Shown here: positions 17,309 to 26,274 of the stretch, in pieces | How positions within the stretch are numbered: the stretch's first letter is position 1 | Layout of the letters: every line of letters begins with the position of its first letter | NCBI GenBank assembly: GCA_028287235.1 | Contig: JAQBQB010000009.1 | Span: forward strand, 1-64,000 | DNA from: Gemmatimonadota bacterium | Lineage (GTDB): Bacteria; Gemmatimonadota; Gemmatimonadetes; Gemmatimonadales; Gemmatimonadaceae | Length of the DNA stretch: 64,000 nucleotides | Reading direction: 5' to 3' | The notes under the pieces: generated by a model | Databases searched by the model: none | The model's input: only the letters and a program-made list of their open reading frames with translations | What the model was told of the DNA's origin: nothing | Program-made: the position numbers and the translations under genes

Positions 17309-20300
17309 CTAGAACGAAACCCCAGCCACCAAATACATCTGCACGCGCTTCTGCCCGAAGAACTGCCCATTCTGCGTGGGCTCCACGACTCCGAGCCTGA
17401 ACCGATAGGGACTGTCCCACGACAGCACGCCGAGGTTGAGGTTGAGCTCCGCGCCCACCGACGCGATGTCGTAGCGAGCGAGCTGGCCGGCGCGGTTGCA
17501 CACCTCGCGGTCGCGGACGACGTTCGGACACCAAGCGGTGCCGAAGTCGCCGAAGAAGGCGAGCGAGCTGCGGTCGAGGAAAAAGGGCAGCGCGCCCGGC
17601 GAGCGGCCGGTGAGCAGCAGCGGCACGCGATACTCGGCGGACCCTGTCAGCGCGCGCGTGCCAATGAGCGTGCCCGCGGGGAACCCGCGCACGGGGAAAG
17701 TCTTTCGACCCTCGCCGATCACGTAGCCGGGGATAACCTCGAACGAGCTGCCGTTGACGCCGCCCACCGAGTAGTAGCCGGCCGCGCGATCGTCGGCGAC
17801 GCCGGCGGAGCCGCGCAGCGCGAGCACGTGGTGCGCGAAGCCGGGAAGGTCGAGCGACTTGAAGAGCGACGCGGCGGCGACGGTGCTGAAGCTCTGGCTG
17901 CCGGTGCCGGCGGCGCCGCTTCGCGTGCGGTCGCGCACCGTGACGCTCATCTGAATGCCGTCCTCGGGCGAGATGGCGAAGGGCGGGAACTGCGTGTTCG
18001 TGAAGCTCGCGCCGCCGGTGAGCGTGGGATACGTGGGGCTGCCGAGCGCGCCCGCCGAATCGATGAGCGCGAGCACGTTGCTCGGCGTGGTGACGTGGGT
18101 GCGATGCTCGAGGCCCACTCCGCCGGTGAGCGCGAACGCGGTGCGCACGCGCTGCCGCAACCACGTGGCAAAGAGGTTGGCGGTGCGCGTGCGCCGAAAG
18201 ACTTCGCCGATGAGCTGCGCCTTGGCGTCGCGCGAGAAGGCCCCGCCGAGGCTCTGCCAATCTTGCGAGACGTCGGCCTGGAGGATGGGTAGCCCGAAGC
18301 CGCGGTAGGAGTACGCGACGTCGCCGACTATGCCGCCGCGATCGTTGGTCGGGATGGAGAGCGACGCGGTCATCGAGTGGCGGCCGATGACGTCGAAGCC
18401 GCTCGTCATACCGCCGATGCGCTCGCCGCCGTCGATGCCGGGATCGATCGTCGGCAGCCAGTAGCGCGGCAGGAAGGTATGCCACGCGCTGTACGACTTG
18501 ACCGGGCCGCTGTCGACGAGGACCGGCGCGAGGTCGCGGCGCGCGAGCGTATCGATGTAGGGCGGTGCGGCGATGGCGCCGACGTTTGGCGCGCCGACGC
18601 CCAAGTGATAGCCGTCGGACTTGAAGACCACCGACGCCAAGCGGTCGCTTCGCGGCGCGACGTTCGGCTCGAACAGCCCGGTGGCCGCGTTGCTCAACAC
18701 GAACGTATGAGCATTCGTGAATACGCGCGGCGCGGTGAACTGCTCCATGTACACTTCCGTCCTGCCCGTGCGGTCGGAGCTGTACAGGATGCCGCTGTCG
18801 TCGTGCAGCCAGCTCGGCGTCGCTTCGATCGACGTGCCGCTCGACGCCGTGTGCACGATGCGCCCAACGGTGTCGATGACGACGATCTGCGAGATGTTGC
18901 CGCGCACCCACCGCGACGCGGCGATGAAGCGTCCGTCGTGCGACCAGCGCGGCTCGGTCCACTGCTCGTCGTAGCTGCCGGTCGTGATCGGCGTGATGCG
19001 CTTGCCGTCGCTCGAGACGCGCACGAGCCGCGTGGCGCCGGTGATGATCTGCGCGGCGACGATCTCGCCGTCGGCGCGGGCGTCGGGGCTGTTGAGCCGC
19101 TGGCCGAAGGTGAGCTGATGCTCGCGGCCGCCGCGCTGCACCCACAGATCCGAACGCGCGACGTATGGATTGACGAAGTCGAGCTGCGAGTAGAGCAGAC
19201 CGCCGCCGGACACGGGCACGTTGGCCGAGCGGCTGTTGCGCCGCCCGAGGCGGCGGCGATTGCCGGCGAGATCCACGCGGAACGCGCCGAAGGTCTCTCG
19301 CCCCGGCGTGCCGCTGTACACGATCGACGAATCGCTCAGCCAGCGCGGCGCAAAGACGAACACGCCGTCGTGGGTGAGCTCGCGCCACTCGGGCAGCGGC
19401 GGCCCCGGCACGACGTCGATGGTCCGCACGATCGAGTCGTTGAAGCGCTTCCACGCGCGGCTGAAGCTGATGCCGAAGCCCTGCCGCGCGGGTACGTCGA
19501 CGAGATAGGGAATGATGTTGGCCGCCGACTTGTCGACGAAGTCGCGTACCCTCGACTCGCCCTGCGTTTTCGCGATGTAGTCGATGAACAACGACCCGAA
19601 GGAATACGCCGTCTCGCCGAAGGGAAAATACCCCTGCGCGAGACTGAGCCCGCCGAGTGTGGGAAAGGCGTGGTCGATCGCGGCGGCGCGGGCGATCATG
19701 CGATGCTCCGAGCCTTCGATGCGTCCGGCGCCCGCGACTTTCGACTCCTCGTAGACGGCCAGCCCTTCGGTGAGCCAGGAGGGCGAGTAGAGATTCGGAA
19801 AGAGCAACGGCGCGCGCCCGAACACTTTCTGGCCGATGGCCCAGATGCCGCGCGTGCGGTCGAGATGGAAGATGTGCGTGAGCTCGTGCGTGATGACGAG
19901 CTGGCCCCAGTCGTTGGTGTAGCGCAGCGCCGATTCGGAGACGGGCGGATTGGCGTAGATGACGATGCGATTCGTCGGAGCCGGCGTGGCGGAGCCGTTC
20001 GATTGATCGATGTCGTCGGTGACGACGATGTCGATGGTGCCGCGGGGCGGGTGGAGATCCTTCGACAACTGCGTATACGCGCGCTCGGCGTCGGCGGCGA
20101 TGCGCCGGGCGAGGGGTTCTGTGGTGCGGGTGAAATTGACCCGGAAATGTGTTGTTTCGAGCGTCAGCCAGTGGTGGCTGGGGTCTATCTGGGACTGCGA
20201 TTCTGTCGGGACGAGAAAGAGCAGCGCGGCTAGAACGGCCGCGATTATCGGACGAATCCGCGGACGAATTCTTTTCTTGGAACCGACGCTCGGGACGCTA

Positions 20301-20335
20301 CTGGTGGCGTCCCGAGCGTCTGTCAGTAAAAACAT
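17309..20335 (-). CDS. Outer-membrane fusion: HEXXH peptidase, PD40 propeller, BamA-like barrel
   Basis: About 1008 aa. After an export signal (RPIIAAVLAALLFLVPTESQ) a gluzincin-type peptidase domain follows: HELTH with WLTEGLAVYEE supplying the third ligand. Next are repeated PD40/TolB-like propeller blades (FAPRWLSDSSIVYSG, EPRWSHDGRFIAASR, TPSWLHDDSGILYSSDRTG). The C-terminal half is a surface-antigen/BamA-like barrel that closes with Phe (LVAGVSF). Inference: a peptidase displayed through its own barrel. The start is uncertain: ATG 20335 begins inside a hairpin repeat so that about 22 N-terminal residues are repeat-encoded, and no ATG lies closer to the signal. No strong ribosome binding site is seen. 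Confidence 0.85.
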   Translation of the reverse strand: MFLLTDARDATSSVPSVGSKKRIRPRIRPIIAAVLAALLFLVPTESQSQIDPSHHWLTLETTHFRVNFTRTTEPLARRIAADAERAYTQLSKDLHPPRGTIDIVVTDDIDQSNGSATPAPTNRIVIYANPPVSESALRYTNDWGQLVITHELTHIFHLDRTRGIWAIGQKVFGRAPLLFPNLYSPSWLTEGLAVYEESKVAGAGRIEGSEHRMIARAAAIDHAFPTLGGLSLAQGYFPFGETAYSFGSLFIDYIAKTQGESRVRDFVDKSAANIIPYLVDVPARQGFGISFSRAWKRFNDSIVRTIDVVPGPPLPEWRELTHDGVFVFAPRWLSDSSIVYSGTPGRETFGAFRVDLAGNRRRLGRRNSRSANVPVSGGGLLYSQLDFVNPYVARSDLWVQRGGREHQLTFGQRLNSPDARADGEIVAAQIITGATRLVRVSSDGKRITPITTGSYDEQWTEPRWSHDGRFIAASRWVRGNISQIVVIDTVGRIVHTASSGTSIEATPSWLHDDSGILYSSDRTGRTEVYMEQFTAPRVFTNAHTFVLSNAATGLFEPNVAPRSDRLASVVFKSDGYHLGVGAPNVGAIAAPPYIDTLARRDLAPVLVDSGPVKSYSAWHTFLPRYWLPTIDPGIDGGERIGGMTSGFDVIGRHSMTASLSIPTNDRGGIVGDVAYSYRGFGLPILQADVSQDWQSLGGAFSRDAKAQLIGEVFRRTRTANLFATWLRQRVRTAFALTGGVGLEHRTHVTTPSNVLALIDSAGALGSPTYPTLTGGASFTNTQFPPFAISPEDGIQMSVTVRDRTRSGAAGTGSQSFSTVAAASLFKSLDLPGFAHHVLALRGSAGVADDRAAGYYSVGGVNGSSFEVIPGYVIGEGRKTFPVRGFPAGTLIGTRALTGSAEYRVPLLLTGRSPGALPFFLDRSSLAFFGDFGTAWCPNVVRDREVCNRAGQLARYDIASVGAELNLNLGVLSWDSPYRFRLGVVEPTQNGQFFGQKRVQMYLVAGVSF
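20285..20320. repeat. Perfect 14-bp-arm hairpin repeat at a gene start
   Basis: GACGCTCGGGACGC and its exact complement with an 8-base loop. It lies within the first codons of the metallopeptidase-barrel gene, where it would fold in the mRNA near the start. A related unit (CAGACGCTCGGGATGCCACT) occurs at about 56242-56262, and both translate to LTDARDATS / GTDARDATS in the same frame phase. Confidence 0.75.
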
Positions 20336-20462
20336 TCCCGGCTCGTTGCGAGAGGAGACTTCAATGCCCTGAGGACGATCCGGTCTTTTCAGCGTCATCC
20401 GCGTCATCCGTGTGAGAATGACGGAGTCGTCCGAGAAACAGCGCCGGTCGAAGCGCGACGTC

Positions 20463-22331
20463 CTACCGCGGAGCGAACGTTCGAAAGTACGCCTCGACAC
20501 CGTCCGCCACACCCCGCGCATACCGTTCCTGGAAAGTCTCGTCCCGAACGGCGTTTTCCTGCTCGGGAACCATCAAGAACGCCCCTTCACAGATCAGCGC
20601 CGGCATCCAGGTGGTGCGTCCGATCGCGATGTTCTGGTAGTGAATTCCGAGATCCCGCAAACCCATCTCGCGCATCATCCCGGCCTGGACGAGTCGCGCC
20701 ATGGGCTCGGTCTGTTGCAGGTAGAACAGCGTGCTGGTTCCGACGTTCGGAAAGGGGTTGATGCCGTCGCCGAAGGCATTCAAGTGAATCGAGATCAGCG
20801 CGTTGGAGTTCGTGCGGCGGGCGATGACGCTTCGCAGATGGAGGTCGACGGCGTCCATCGTGGTGCGCGTCATGACGACGCGTGCGCCGCGCTGCTCCAG
20901 CAACTGCCGGAGCTTCTGCGCGATCGGGAGAACCGCCTGCGCTTCGGTCAGCGACGTGGGGCCGATCGCGCCGCCGGGCGGGTGGCCCGGATCGACGGTG
21001 ATCGTGAGCCCCTCCAGCGGGCGCGCCAGCGACGTGCGCGGCGGACGGCGCAGGCGAAGCACGAGTCCGCGCGAGTCGAACAACATGAGATAGCCGTACG
21101 GCGGCTGCGACAGCTCCATCGAGATGCGCACGCGGTCCGACGCCTCGGGAATCCAATTGAGCACGCGGACGAGCGAATCGTTCTGTAAGAATTTTATGAT
21201 GTCCGGCGTGGCCTGGCTGCCGTACAGCGTCAACGTGATGTGATCGAGATCCTGCTCGAGCAGAAAGGGCGGCGGCGAGGAGACGGGCATCACGACGTCG
21301 ACCCAACCCGGCGAGGGAACGAGCGCCATAGCCCCGATGACGCGCCGCGGCGACGGCGACCCGGCCGGCAGCGCGTGCACGAAGGGCGCGTCGACCCACG
21401 CCTCGAGCTGCGAGTCGAGACGCACGCGCACGTTGTCTCCGTTGCGTCCCGTCTCCTGCACGATCGTGCCGGGCACGAACATCCACCGGTACGTGCCGTT
21501 CGGCGTGGAGCGGCCGATGATCGCGGCGTCGGTGTCGGCCTGCTGCGCGACGTCGCCCAACATCACCCAGCGCGTGGAGTCGGCGGCGGCGATACGCGCC
21601 AGCGTGAGCTTCACCGTGTCGGCGCCGCGCGCGACGTACAACGTACCGCCGGTGCGCAGTTGGCGCGCGGCGACATCGGTCGCGAAGCTGTTGCCGCCGG
21701 TGTTCACCAGCGGTTGCGTGGCTCCGTTCGCGACGACCCATGCGTTGGCGTTCTGCGGCGCGCGCACGCTCACGCGCACCGGCTCGTTGTCGCGCAGCGT
21801 GAGCGACGCGCCGCGCGGCGAAGCGCTGCCGGTGTCGACCACGAGGCGGCCGGTCGTCGACAGATCGATGCGCGGCGGGAGAACGCGAACCGGCACGACG
21901 AAGCGCGTGCTGTCGGCACCGGCGCGCGCCACGAGCTCGTAGCGCGGCGCAGTGGGCGGCGGAACGGGGAGAAATGCCAGGAAGGTTCCGTTCGGCGCCA
22001 CGGTCACCGGCGCGCCGTTGATCGTGAGCGTCGCGTTACCGTTGCCGACCGACCCGAAGATGAAGTTCGAGTCGCGAACGGGAATGGCCTGGTTGGCTTC
22101 GGGAAACACGACCTTGGGCGTCAGCGGGCCCACCACCAACGGCACCGCGGGCAGCGGCGGCGCCACGCGCGGCGTGATCCCGCGCTCGAACGACCCGATG
22201 GTGGGGGGCGAGACGGGCGCCGTGGGACGCGAAGCGGGTGCGGTGCTGGGGGCGGGTGGAGACGGCGGGGGCGCGGGTGTCGATTGACAGCCCGCGACGA
22301 GGGCGACGAGCGCCAGACGTGAGATCCGCAT
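20463..22331 (-). CDS. N-acetylmuramoyl-L-alanine amidase (Amidase_3) lipoprotein
   Basis: 622 aa. The signal peptide has lipobox LVAGC (Cys 15), followed by a Pro-rich linker to about residue 75. A long N-terminal region has Ig-like and SH3-like segments (TLTINGAPVTVAPNGTFLAF; GRNGDNVRVRLDSQLEAWVD) and an AMIN-like stretch. From about residue 440 the Amidase_3 domain shows zinc ligands in TVDPGHPPGG, SLTEAQA and SIHLNAFGDG and the catalytic Glu in ALICEGAFLMVPEQE. It would cut the amide bond between MurNAc and the stem peptide in the periplasm. VDPGHPPGG replaces the usual VDPGHGG, a mild variation. Ribosome binding site and ATG are ordinary. Confidence 0.93.
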   Translation of the reverse strand: MRISRLALVALVAGCQSTPAPPPSPPAPSTAPASRPTAPVSPPTIGSFERGITPRVAPPLPAVPLVVGPLTPKVVFPEANQAIPVRDSNFIFGSVGNGNATLTINGAPVTVAPNGTFLAFLPVPPPTAPRYELVARAGADSTRFVVPVRVLPPRIDLSTTGRLVVDTGSASPRGASLTLRDNEPVRVSVRAPQNANAWVVANGATQPLVNTGGNSFATDVAARQLRTGGTLYVARGADTVKLTLARIAAADSTRWVMLGDVAQQADTDAAIIGRSTPNGTYRWMFVPGTIVQETGRNGDNVRVRLDSQLEAWVDAPFVHALPAGSPSPRRVIGAMALVPSPGWVDVVMPVSSPPPFLLEQDLDHITLTLYGSQATPDIIKFLQNDSLVRVLNWIPEASDRVRISMELSQPPYGYLMLFDSRGLVLRLRRPPRTSLARPLEGLTITVDPGHPPGGAIGPTSLTEAQAVLPIAQKLRQLLEQRGARVVMTRTTMDAVDLHLRSVIARRTNSNALISIHLNAFGDGINPFPNVGTSTLFYLQQTEPMARLVQAGMMREMGLRDLGIHYQNIAIGRTTWMPALICEGAFLMVPEQENAVRDETFQERYARGVADGVEAYFRTFAPR

Positions 22332-22385
22332 GCAGGAAGGAATGTAGGACCGAGTGGGGCCGATGCGTTAGCGGGAGGTGAAACC

Positions 22386-22422
22386 GGTGAATCCGGGTGA
22401 ATCAGGGTGAATCAGGGTGAAA
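22386..22422. repeat. 11-bp tandem repeat GGTGAATCAGG
   Basis: Three and a half copies of GGTGAATCAGG (first copy GGTGAATCCGG). Between the divergent amidase and FHA genes. It could touch either promoter; no function assigned. Confidence 0.8.
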
Positions 22423-22509
22423 GCATGGCGGGGTGCAATTCATTGACCACCCCCTCCCTCTCGGTCTATATTCGCGCCCCATGGATGTTTACCCGCCGGA
22501 GGACACCGC

Positions 22510-23565
22510 GTGACGTCATGCGCCTTCTGCGGACGGGAGAATGATGCCGAGTCGCGCTTCTGCATCGACTGTGGCAAGCCGATGAACCCGTCCGCCGCGC
22601 GTGTCGGACCCGCCTACGCCCCCACTCCCTCCGGGAGCCACGCACAGCCCGTGAGCATACCGCAAACGCGCGCGTCCGACGGTCTCACGCCGTGCCTGCG
22701 GTGCGGAAAAGGCGTGACCCCCGGACTGCCGTTCTGCGGTCACTGCGGCACGCGCGTCAGCACGCAGGCCGAACCGGGAAGCTGTGGGCAGTGCGGCGCC
22801 ACGTACACGAAGGGCGTGGACATGTTCTGCGCCCGCTGCGGCACGCGGGTGGGCGAGCGGGTGTCGGTCGACGTCGCCTCCGCCGGCGGAACCAAAGTGC
22901 TCGCCGCCGGCCGGCTCGCGGCGGCGCCCAAGCTGTCGCTGCTCGGAGACTCCGCCGAAGCGGTGCAAACTTATACGCTCGAGCGCGGCGAAGCGGTGAT
23001 AGGGCGCGGCGACGCCGACATCAGATTCGAGCACGATCACTTCATGTCGCCGCTGCACGTGCGTCTCGATCTGCGCGAGGGGCAGCTCTGCCTGCGCGAC
23101 CTGGGATCGCGCAACGGCACGTGGGTATTCATCGATCACCCGGCCAAGCTCACCGACTGCGACCTCATTCTCGTGGGCTCGCAACTGCTGCGCTTCCGCC
23201 GGCTGGGCTACCCTGGACCACATCCGCCGGAGGCGGACTCCACGCGTCGCATGGGCTCGGCGGTTCCAACGGTGGACATCGCGGTGTTGGAGCAGTTGCG
23301 CGCCGACGGGAGCGTGCGCGACAGCTACCATCTCTCGCCCGGGCGCTCCGTCTCGATCGGACGCGAGCAGGGCGATTGGATCTTTCCCTACGACGCCACG
23401 ATGAGCGGACGTCACGCCGAAATCCGGTCGGAGGACAGCGAGTTCTTCGTGCACGACGCGAGCAGCCGCAACGGTGTCGCGATGGCGGCGCGCGGCGAGC
23501 GCTCGATCAAGCAGGGGCAGCGCCTGCTCGTGGGCGACCAGATCCTGCGCGTGGAGAGCGTGTGA
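22510..23565 (+). CDS. Zinc-ribbon protein with two FHA domains
   Basis: 351 aa, cytoplasmic. It starts with three CxxC-type zinc ribbons (CAFCGRENDAESRFCIDCG at 4-22; CLRCG...FCGHCG; CGQCG...FCARCG). Two FHA domains follow: about 150-235 (GEAVIGRGDADIRFEHDHFM, SRNGTWVFI) and 262-350 (GRSVSIGREQGDWIFPYD, SGRHAEIR, SSRNGVAM). FHA domains bind phosphothreonine, so this is likely a scaffold or substrate of the kinase encoded next, whose GTG overlaps this stop codon (GTGA). The GTG start has a strong GGAGGA 8 bases upstream. First gene of a five-gene operon. Confidence 0.93.
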   Translation: MTSCAFCGRENDAESRFCIDCGKPMNPSAARVGPAYAPTPSGSHAQPVSIPQTRASDGLTPCLRCGKGVTPGLPFCGHCGTRVSTQAEPGSCGQCGATYTKGVDMFCARCGTRVGERVSVDVASAGGTKVLAAGRLAAAPKLSLLGDSAEAVQTYTLERGEAVIGRGDADIRFEHDHFMSPLHVRLDLREGQLCLRDLGSRNGTWVFIDHPAKLTDCDLILVGSQLLRFRRLGYPGPHPPEADSTRRMGSAVPTVDIAVLEQLRADGSVRDSYHLSPGRSVSIGREQGDWIFPYDATMSGRHAEIRSEDSEFFVHDASSRNGVAMAARGERSIKQGQRLLVGDQILRVESV

Positions 23566-25052
23566 ACGCGGCACTGAAAGTGTGCCCGCAGTGCGGGACC
23601 GAGTACCCGGCGAACGCGCGCTTCTGTGAGATCGATGGGACTGCCCTCCGCTCCGCGGCGGGCAGCGAGGATCTCATCGGCTCCATCATCGCCGACCGCT
23701 ACTGCGTGCTGAAAAAGCTCGGCGAAGGCGGCATGGGGCAGGTGTATCTCGTCGAGCACGTGAAGATGGGCCGCAAGAGCGCGCTCAAGGTGATGCACCC
23801 CGGCATGGTGAAGGACGTGGACGCGATCAGCCGCTTCAATCGCGAAGCGGCGAACGCGAGCCGGATCAGCCACCCGAACGTGGCGTCGGTCTACGACTTC
23901 GGCGAGACGGCGGACGGCATCATCTATCTCGCGATGGAGTTCGTGGACGGGCCGCCGCTGACGAGCGTGATCGAGCAGCAGGGCGCACTGCCTGCCAAGC
24001 GCGCCGCCGAGATCGTGCGGCAGACCGCCGAGGCGCTGGCGGTGGCGTGCGACATGGGGATCGTGCATCGCGATCTCAAGCCCGACAACATCATGATCGC
24101 TCGCACGCGCGACGGGGCCGACCTGGTGAAGGTCGTGGACTTCGGCATCGCGAAGGCGGCGGGCATCGACGCGCAAAAGGTGACGAAGACGGGCCTCGTG
24201 GTCGGCACGCCCGACTACATGAGCCCCGAGCAGCTCGCCGGCGACAAGCTCGATGGGCGCAGCGACATCTATTCGTTGGGGCTCGTCGCTTTCAACATGC
24301 TCACCGGCGTGCTGCCCTTCCCGAGCGATTCGGCGCAGGAGTCGATGATCATGCGACTCACCGACAAGCCGAAGGCGCTGGCCGAGATGCGGCCCGACGT
24401 GTCGTGGCCGGCGGACGTGCAGGCGGTGATGGACAAGGCGCTCGAGCGCGACGCCTCGCTGCGGTACCAGCACGCGACGGAGTTCGGGCTCGCGCTGTTC
24501 CAAGCGGTCGACCGGATGCCGTCGACGGTCGCGTCGGAGATCGGGACGCAGGTGATGGCCGCGCCGGCCGTGCCCCCGACGCGCGTTGGACCGGCCGTTG
24601 CGACGCCGGCCGCGGCGACACAGGCGAGCGCTCCTGTGACCCAGGCCGCTGCGCCGCCGAAAAAGAGAAGTATGGTTCCCGTGATCGGTGGAATCGCCGC
24701 GGTGCTGGTCCTCGGCGCTGCCGCGTTCAAGATGATGGGCAAGCCGGCTGTCGCGGCTGACACGACACAAATGAAGGTCGCCGCGCCCGCCGACGCCAAG
24801 ATCGACTTCGACCAGCTCGAGGAGATGGCGAAGGACTCCGTGACGGCGGCGAAGGCGCTGGAGCGGATTGCCGGCGTCAAGACACCGACCGACGAAGACA
24901 AGGTCCGCGTGGCCTACGTGCGATATCTTGCCCACCTGAGTCTCGGCCAGGCGAACGCGTGTACCGAGCTGAAAGCCATTCGCACCATCGCGCCGAAGAC
25001 GTCGAAGGCCGCGGTGGTAAGACGGAACCTCACAGAAACCTGCGCCGACTAG
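23562..25052 (+). CDS. Membrane-anchored Ser/Thr protein kinase with zinc ribbon
   Basis: 496 aa from GTG 23562, overlapping the FHA gene by four bases. An N-terminal zinc-ribbon-like segment (CPQCGTEYPANARFC) precedes a Hanks-type kinase: LGEGGMGQVY glycine loop, catalytic HRDLKPDN, VVDFGIAK for the DFG motif, GTPDYMSPEQL and DGRSDIYSLG. A Pro/Ala-rich linker (about 325-365) leads to one membrane span (VPVIGGIAAVLVLGAAAF) and a roughly 110-residue C-terminal domain outside. No PASTA repeats, so it does not look like a PknB-type muropeptide sensor. Partners are the flanking FHA protein and PP2C phosphatase. Input signal unknown. Confidence 0.95.
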   Translation: MNAALKVCPQCGTEYPANARFCEIDGTALRSAAGSEDLIGSIIADRYCVLKKLGEGGMGQVYLVEHVKMGRKSALKVMHPGMVKDVDAISRFNREAANASRISHPNVASVYDFGETADGIIYLAMEFVDGPPLTSVIEQQGALPAKRAAEIVRQTAEALAVACDMGIVHRDLKPDNIMIARTRDGADLVKVVDFGIAKAAGIDAQKVTKTGLVVGTPDYMSPEQLAGDKLDGRSDIYSLGLVAFNMLTGVLPFPSDSAQESMIMRLTDKPKALAEMRPDVSWPADVQAVMDKALERDASLRYQHATEFGLALFQAVDRMPSTVASEIGTQVMAAPAVPPTRVGPAVATPAAATQASAPVTQAAAPPKKRSMVPVIGGIAAVLVLGAAAFKMMGKPAVAADTTQMKVAAPADAKIDFDQLEEMAKDSVTAAKALERIAGVKTPTDEDKVRVAYVRYLAHLSLGQANACTELKAIRTIAPKTSKAAVVRRNLTETCAD

Positions 25053-25062
25053 CCGATCGCAC

Positions 25063-26274
25063 GTGCCAGCCACCAACCCGTCGTCAATGAGCTCCATTCC
25101 CAACGCGCCGAGCGGCGAGGTGATCGTCCACGTTTTCGGACGCACCGACGTGGGCCGCACGCGCGAGCACAACGAGGACGCGTTCGTCGTCGCCGACCTG
25201 ACGACCGACAACGCGACGCTCCAGCCGGAAGTACGGACGCACCACATTGGCCCCAAGGGCTCGCTCTTCATGGTGGCCGACGGCATGGGCGGCGCCGCGG
25301 CGGGCGAGATCGCGAGCGCCATGGCGGTGGACATCGTGCTCGGGGAGATGCGCACGAGCTGGATCGCGCAGAAAGAGGTGAGCTCGGAGGCGTTCGTCCG
25401 CGCCATCAAGCAGGCGACGAAGACGGCGAACGAGCGCATCAACTCCTACGCGGGCGCGCATCCGGAATTCCGCGGCATGGGGACCACGGCGACGGTGGCG
25501 GGAATCTTCGGCGACACGCTCTATCTCGCGCAGGTGGGCGACAGCCGCGCGTACGTCGTGCGCGACGGGGTGGCGCGGCAGATCACGAAGGATCAGTCGC
25601 TCATGCAGAAGCTGATCGAAGCGGGCGAGCTCACCGAGGAAGAAGCCGAGCACAGCGAGCGCCGCAACATCATTCTGCAGGCGCTCGGCCCCGAGCCGAC
25701 GATCAAGGTGGACCTCACCCACCAGACCGTGCGCCGCGGCGATACGCTGGTCCTGTGCAGCGACGGCCTGTCGGGCCAGGTGAGCAAGGACGAGATCGCG
25801 GCGATCGTGACGGAGCACAGCGATCTCACGACGGCGTGCAAGGCCTTGATCGACCGCGCCAACGAAGCGGGCGGGCCGGACAACATCACGGTGATCGTCG
25901 CGCGCTTCGACGGAGCCGGCCTTCGACCGGCCGGTAATGAAGACGAAGTGGGACACCGCGTCTTTCAACTTCCCGAGACGGGCCAGACGCCGGCCATGGG
26001 GATCGACCGCATCGTCGACATGAACTCGCCCACGCAGCCGATGCCCGTGGTTCCGCGCGCGACCCGGCCGATTGCCGCGCCTTCGGTCGAGCGGGCGAGT
26101 GACGCCGGAGCGCCACCTCAGCCGCGGCCCGAAGTTTCGCCCGCGCGCCGCAGCGCCGGAAGCGTGATCGCCATCGTGTTGCTCGTGTTGCTCGTCGCCG
26201 CCGGCGCGTGGTTCGTGTATAGTCACCTACCCGCCGCGACCAGTTCCACCACGACGAGTACACCGAGGGGCTGA
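25063..26274 (+). CDS. PP2C-family Ser/Thr phosphatase, C-terminally anchored
   Basis: 403 aa. The PP2C motifs are complete: GRTREHNEDAF, VADGMGGAAAGE, GMGTTATVAG, GDSRAYVVRDG and GGPDNITVIVARF, with the metal-binding Asp residues present. A Pro/Arg-rich linker leads to a C-terminal membrane span (GSVIAIVLLVLLVAAGAWFV), so the catalytic domain is cytoplasmic. It reverses phosphorylation by the kinase encoded 10 bases upstream, as PstP/Stp does for PknB-type kinases (known in other phyla; inferred here). GTG 25063 is used; ATG 25087 is an alternative. Its stop overlaps the next ATG (TGATG). Confidence 0.95.
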   Translation: MPATNPSSMSSIPNAPSGEVIVHVFGRTDVGRTREHNEDAFVVADLTTDNATLQPEVRTHHIGPKGSLFMVADGMGGAAAGEIASAMAVDIVLGEMRTSWIAQKEVSSEAFVRAIKQATKTANERINSYAGAHPEFRGMGTTATVAGIFGDTLYLAQVGDSRAYVVRDGVARQITKDQSLMQKLIEAGELTEEEAEHSERRNIILQALGPEPTIKVDLTHQTVRRGDTLVLCSDGLSGQVSKDEIAAIVTEHSDLTTACKALIDRANEAGGPDNITVIVARFDGAGLRPAGNEDEVGHRVFQLPETGQTPAMGIDRIVDMNSPTQPMPVVPRATRPIAAPSVERASDAGAPPQPRPEVSPARRSAGSVIAIVLLVLLVAAGAWFVYSHLPAATSSTTTSTPRG

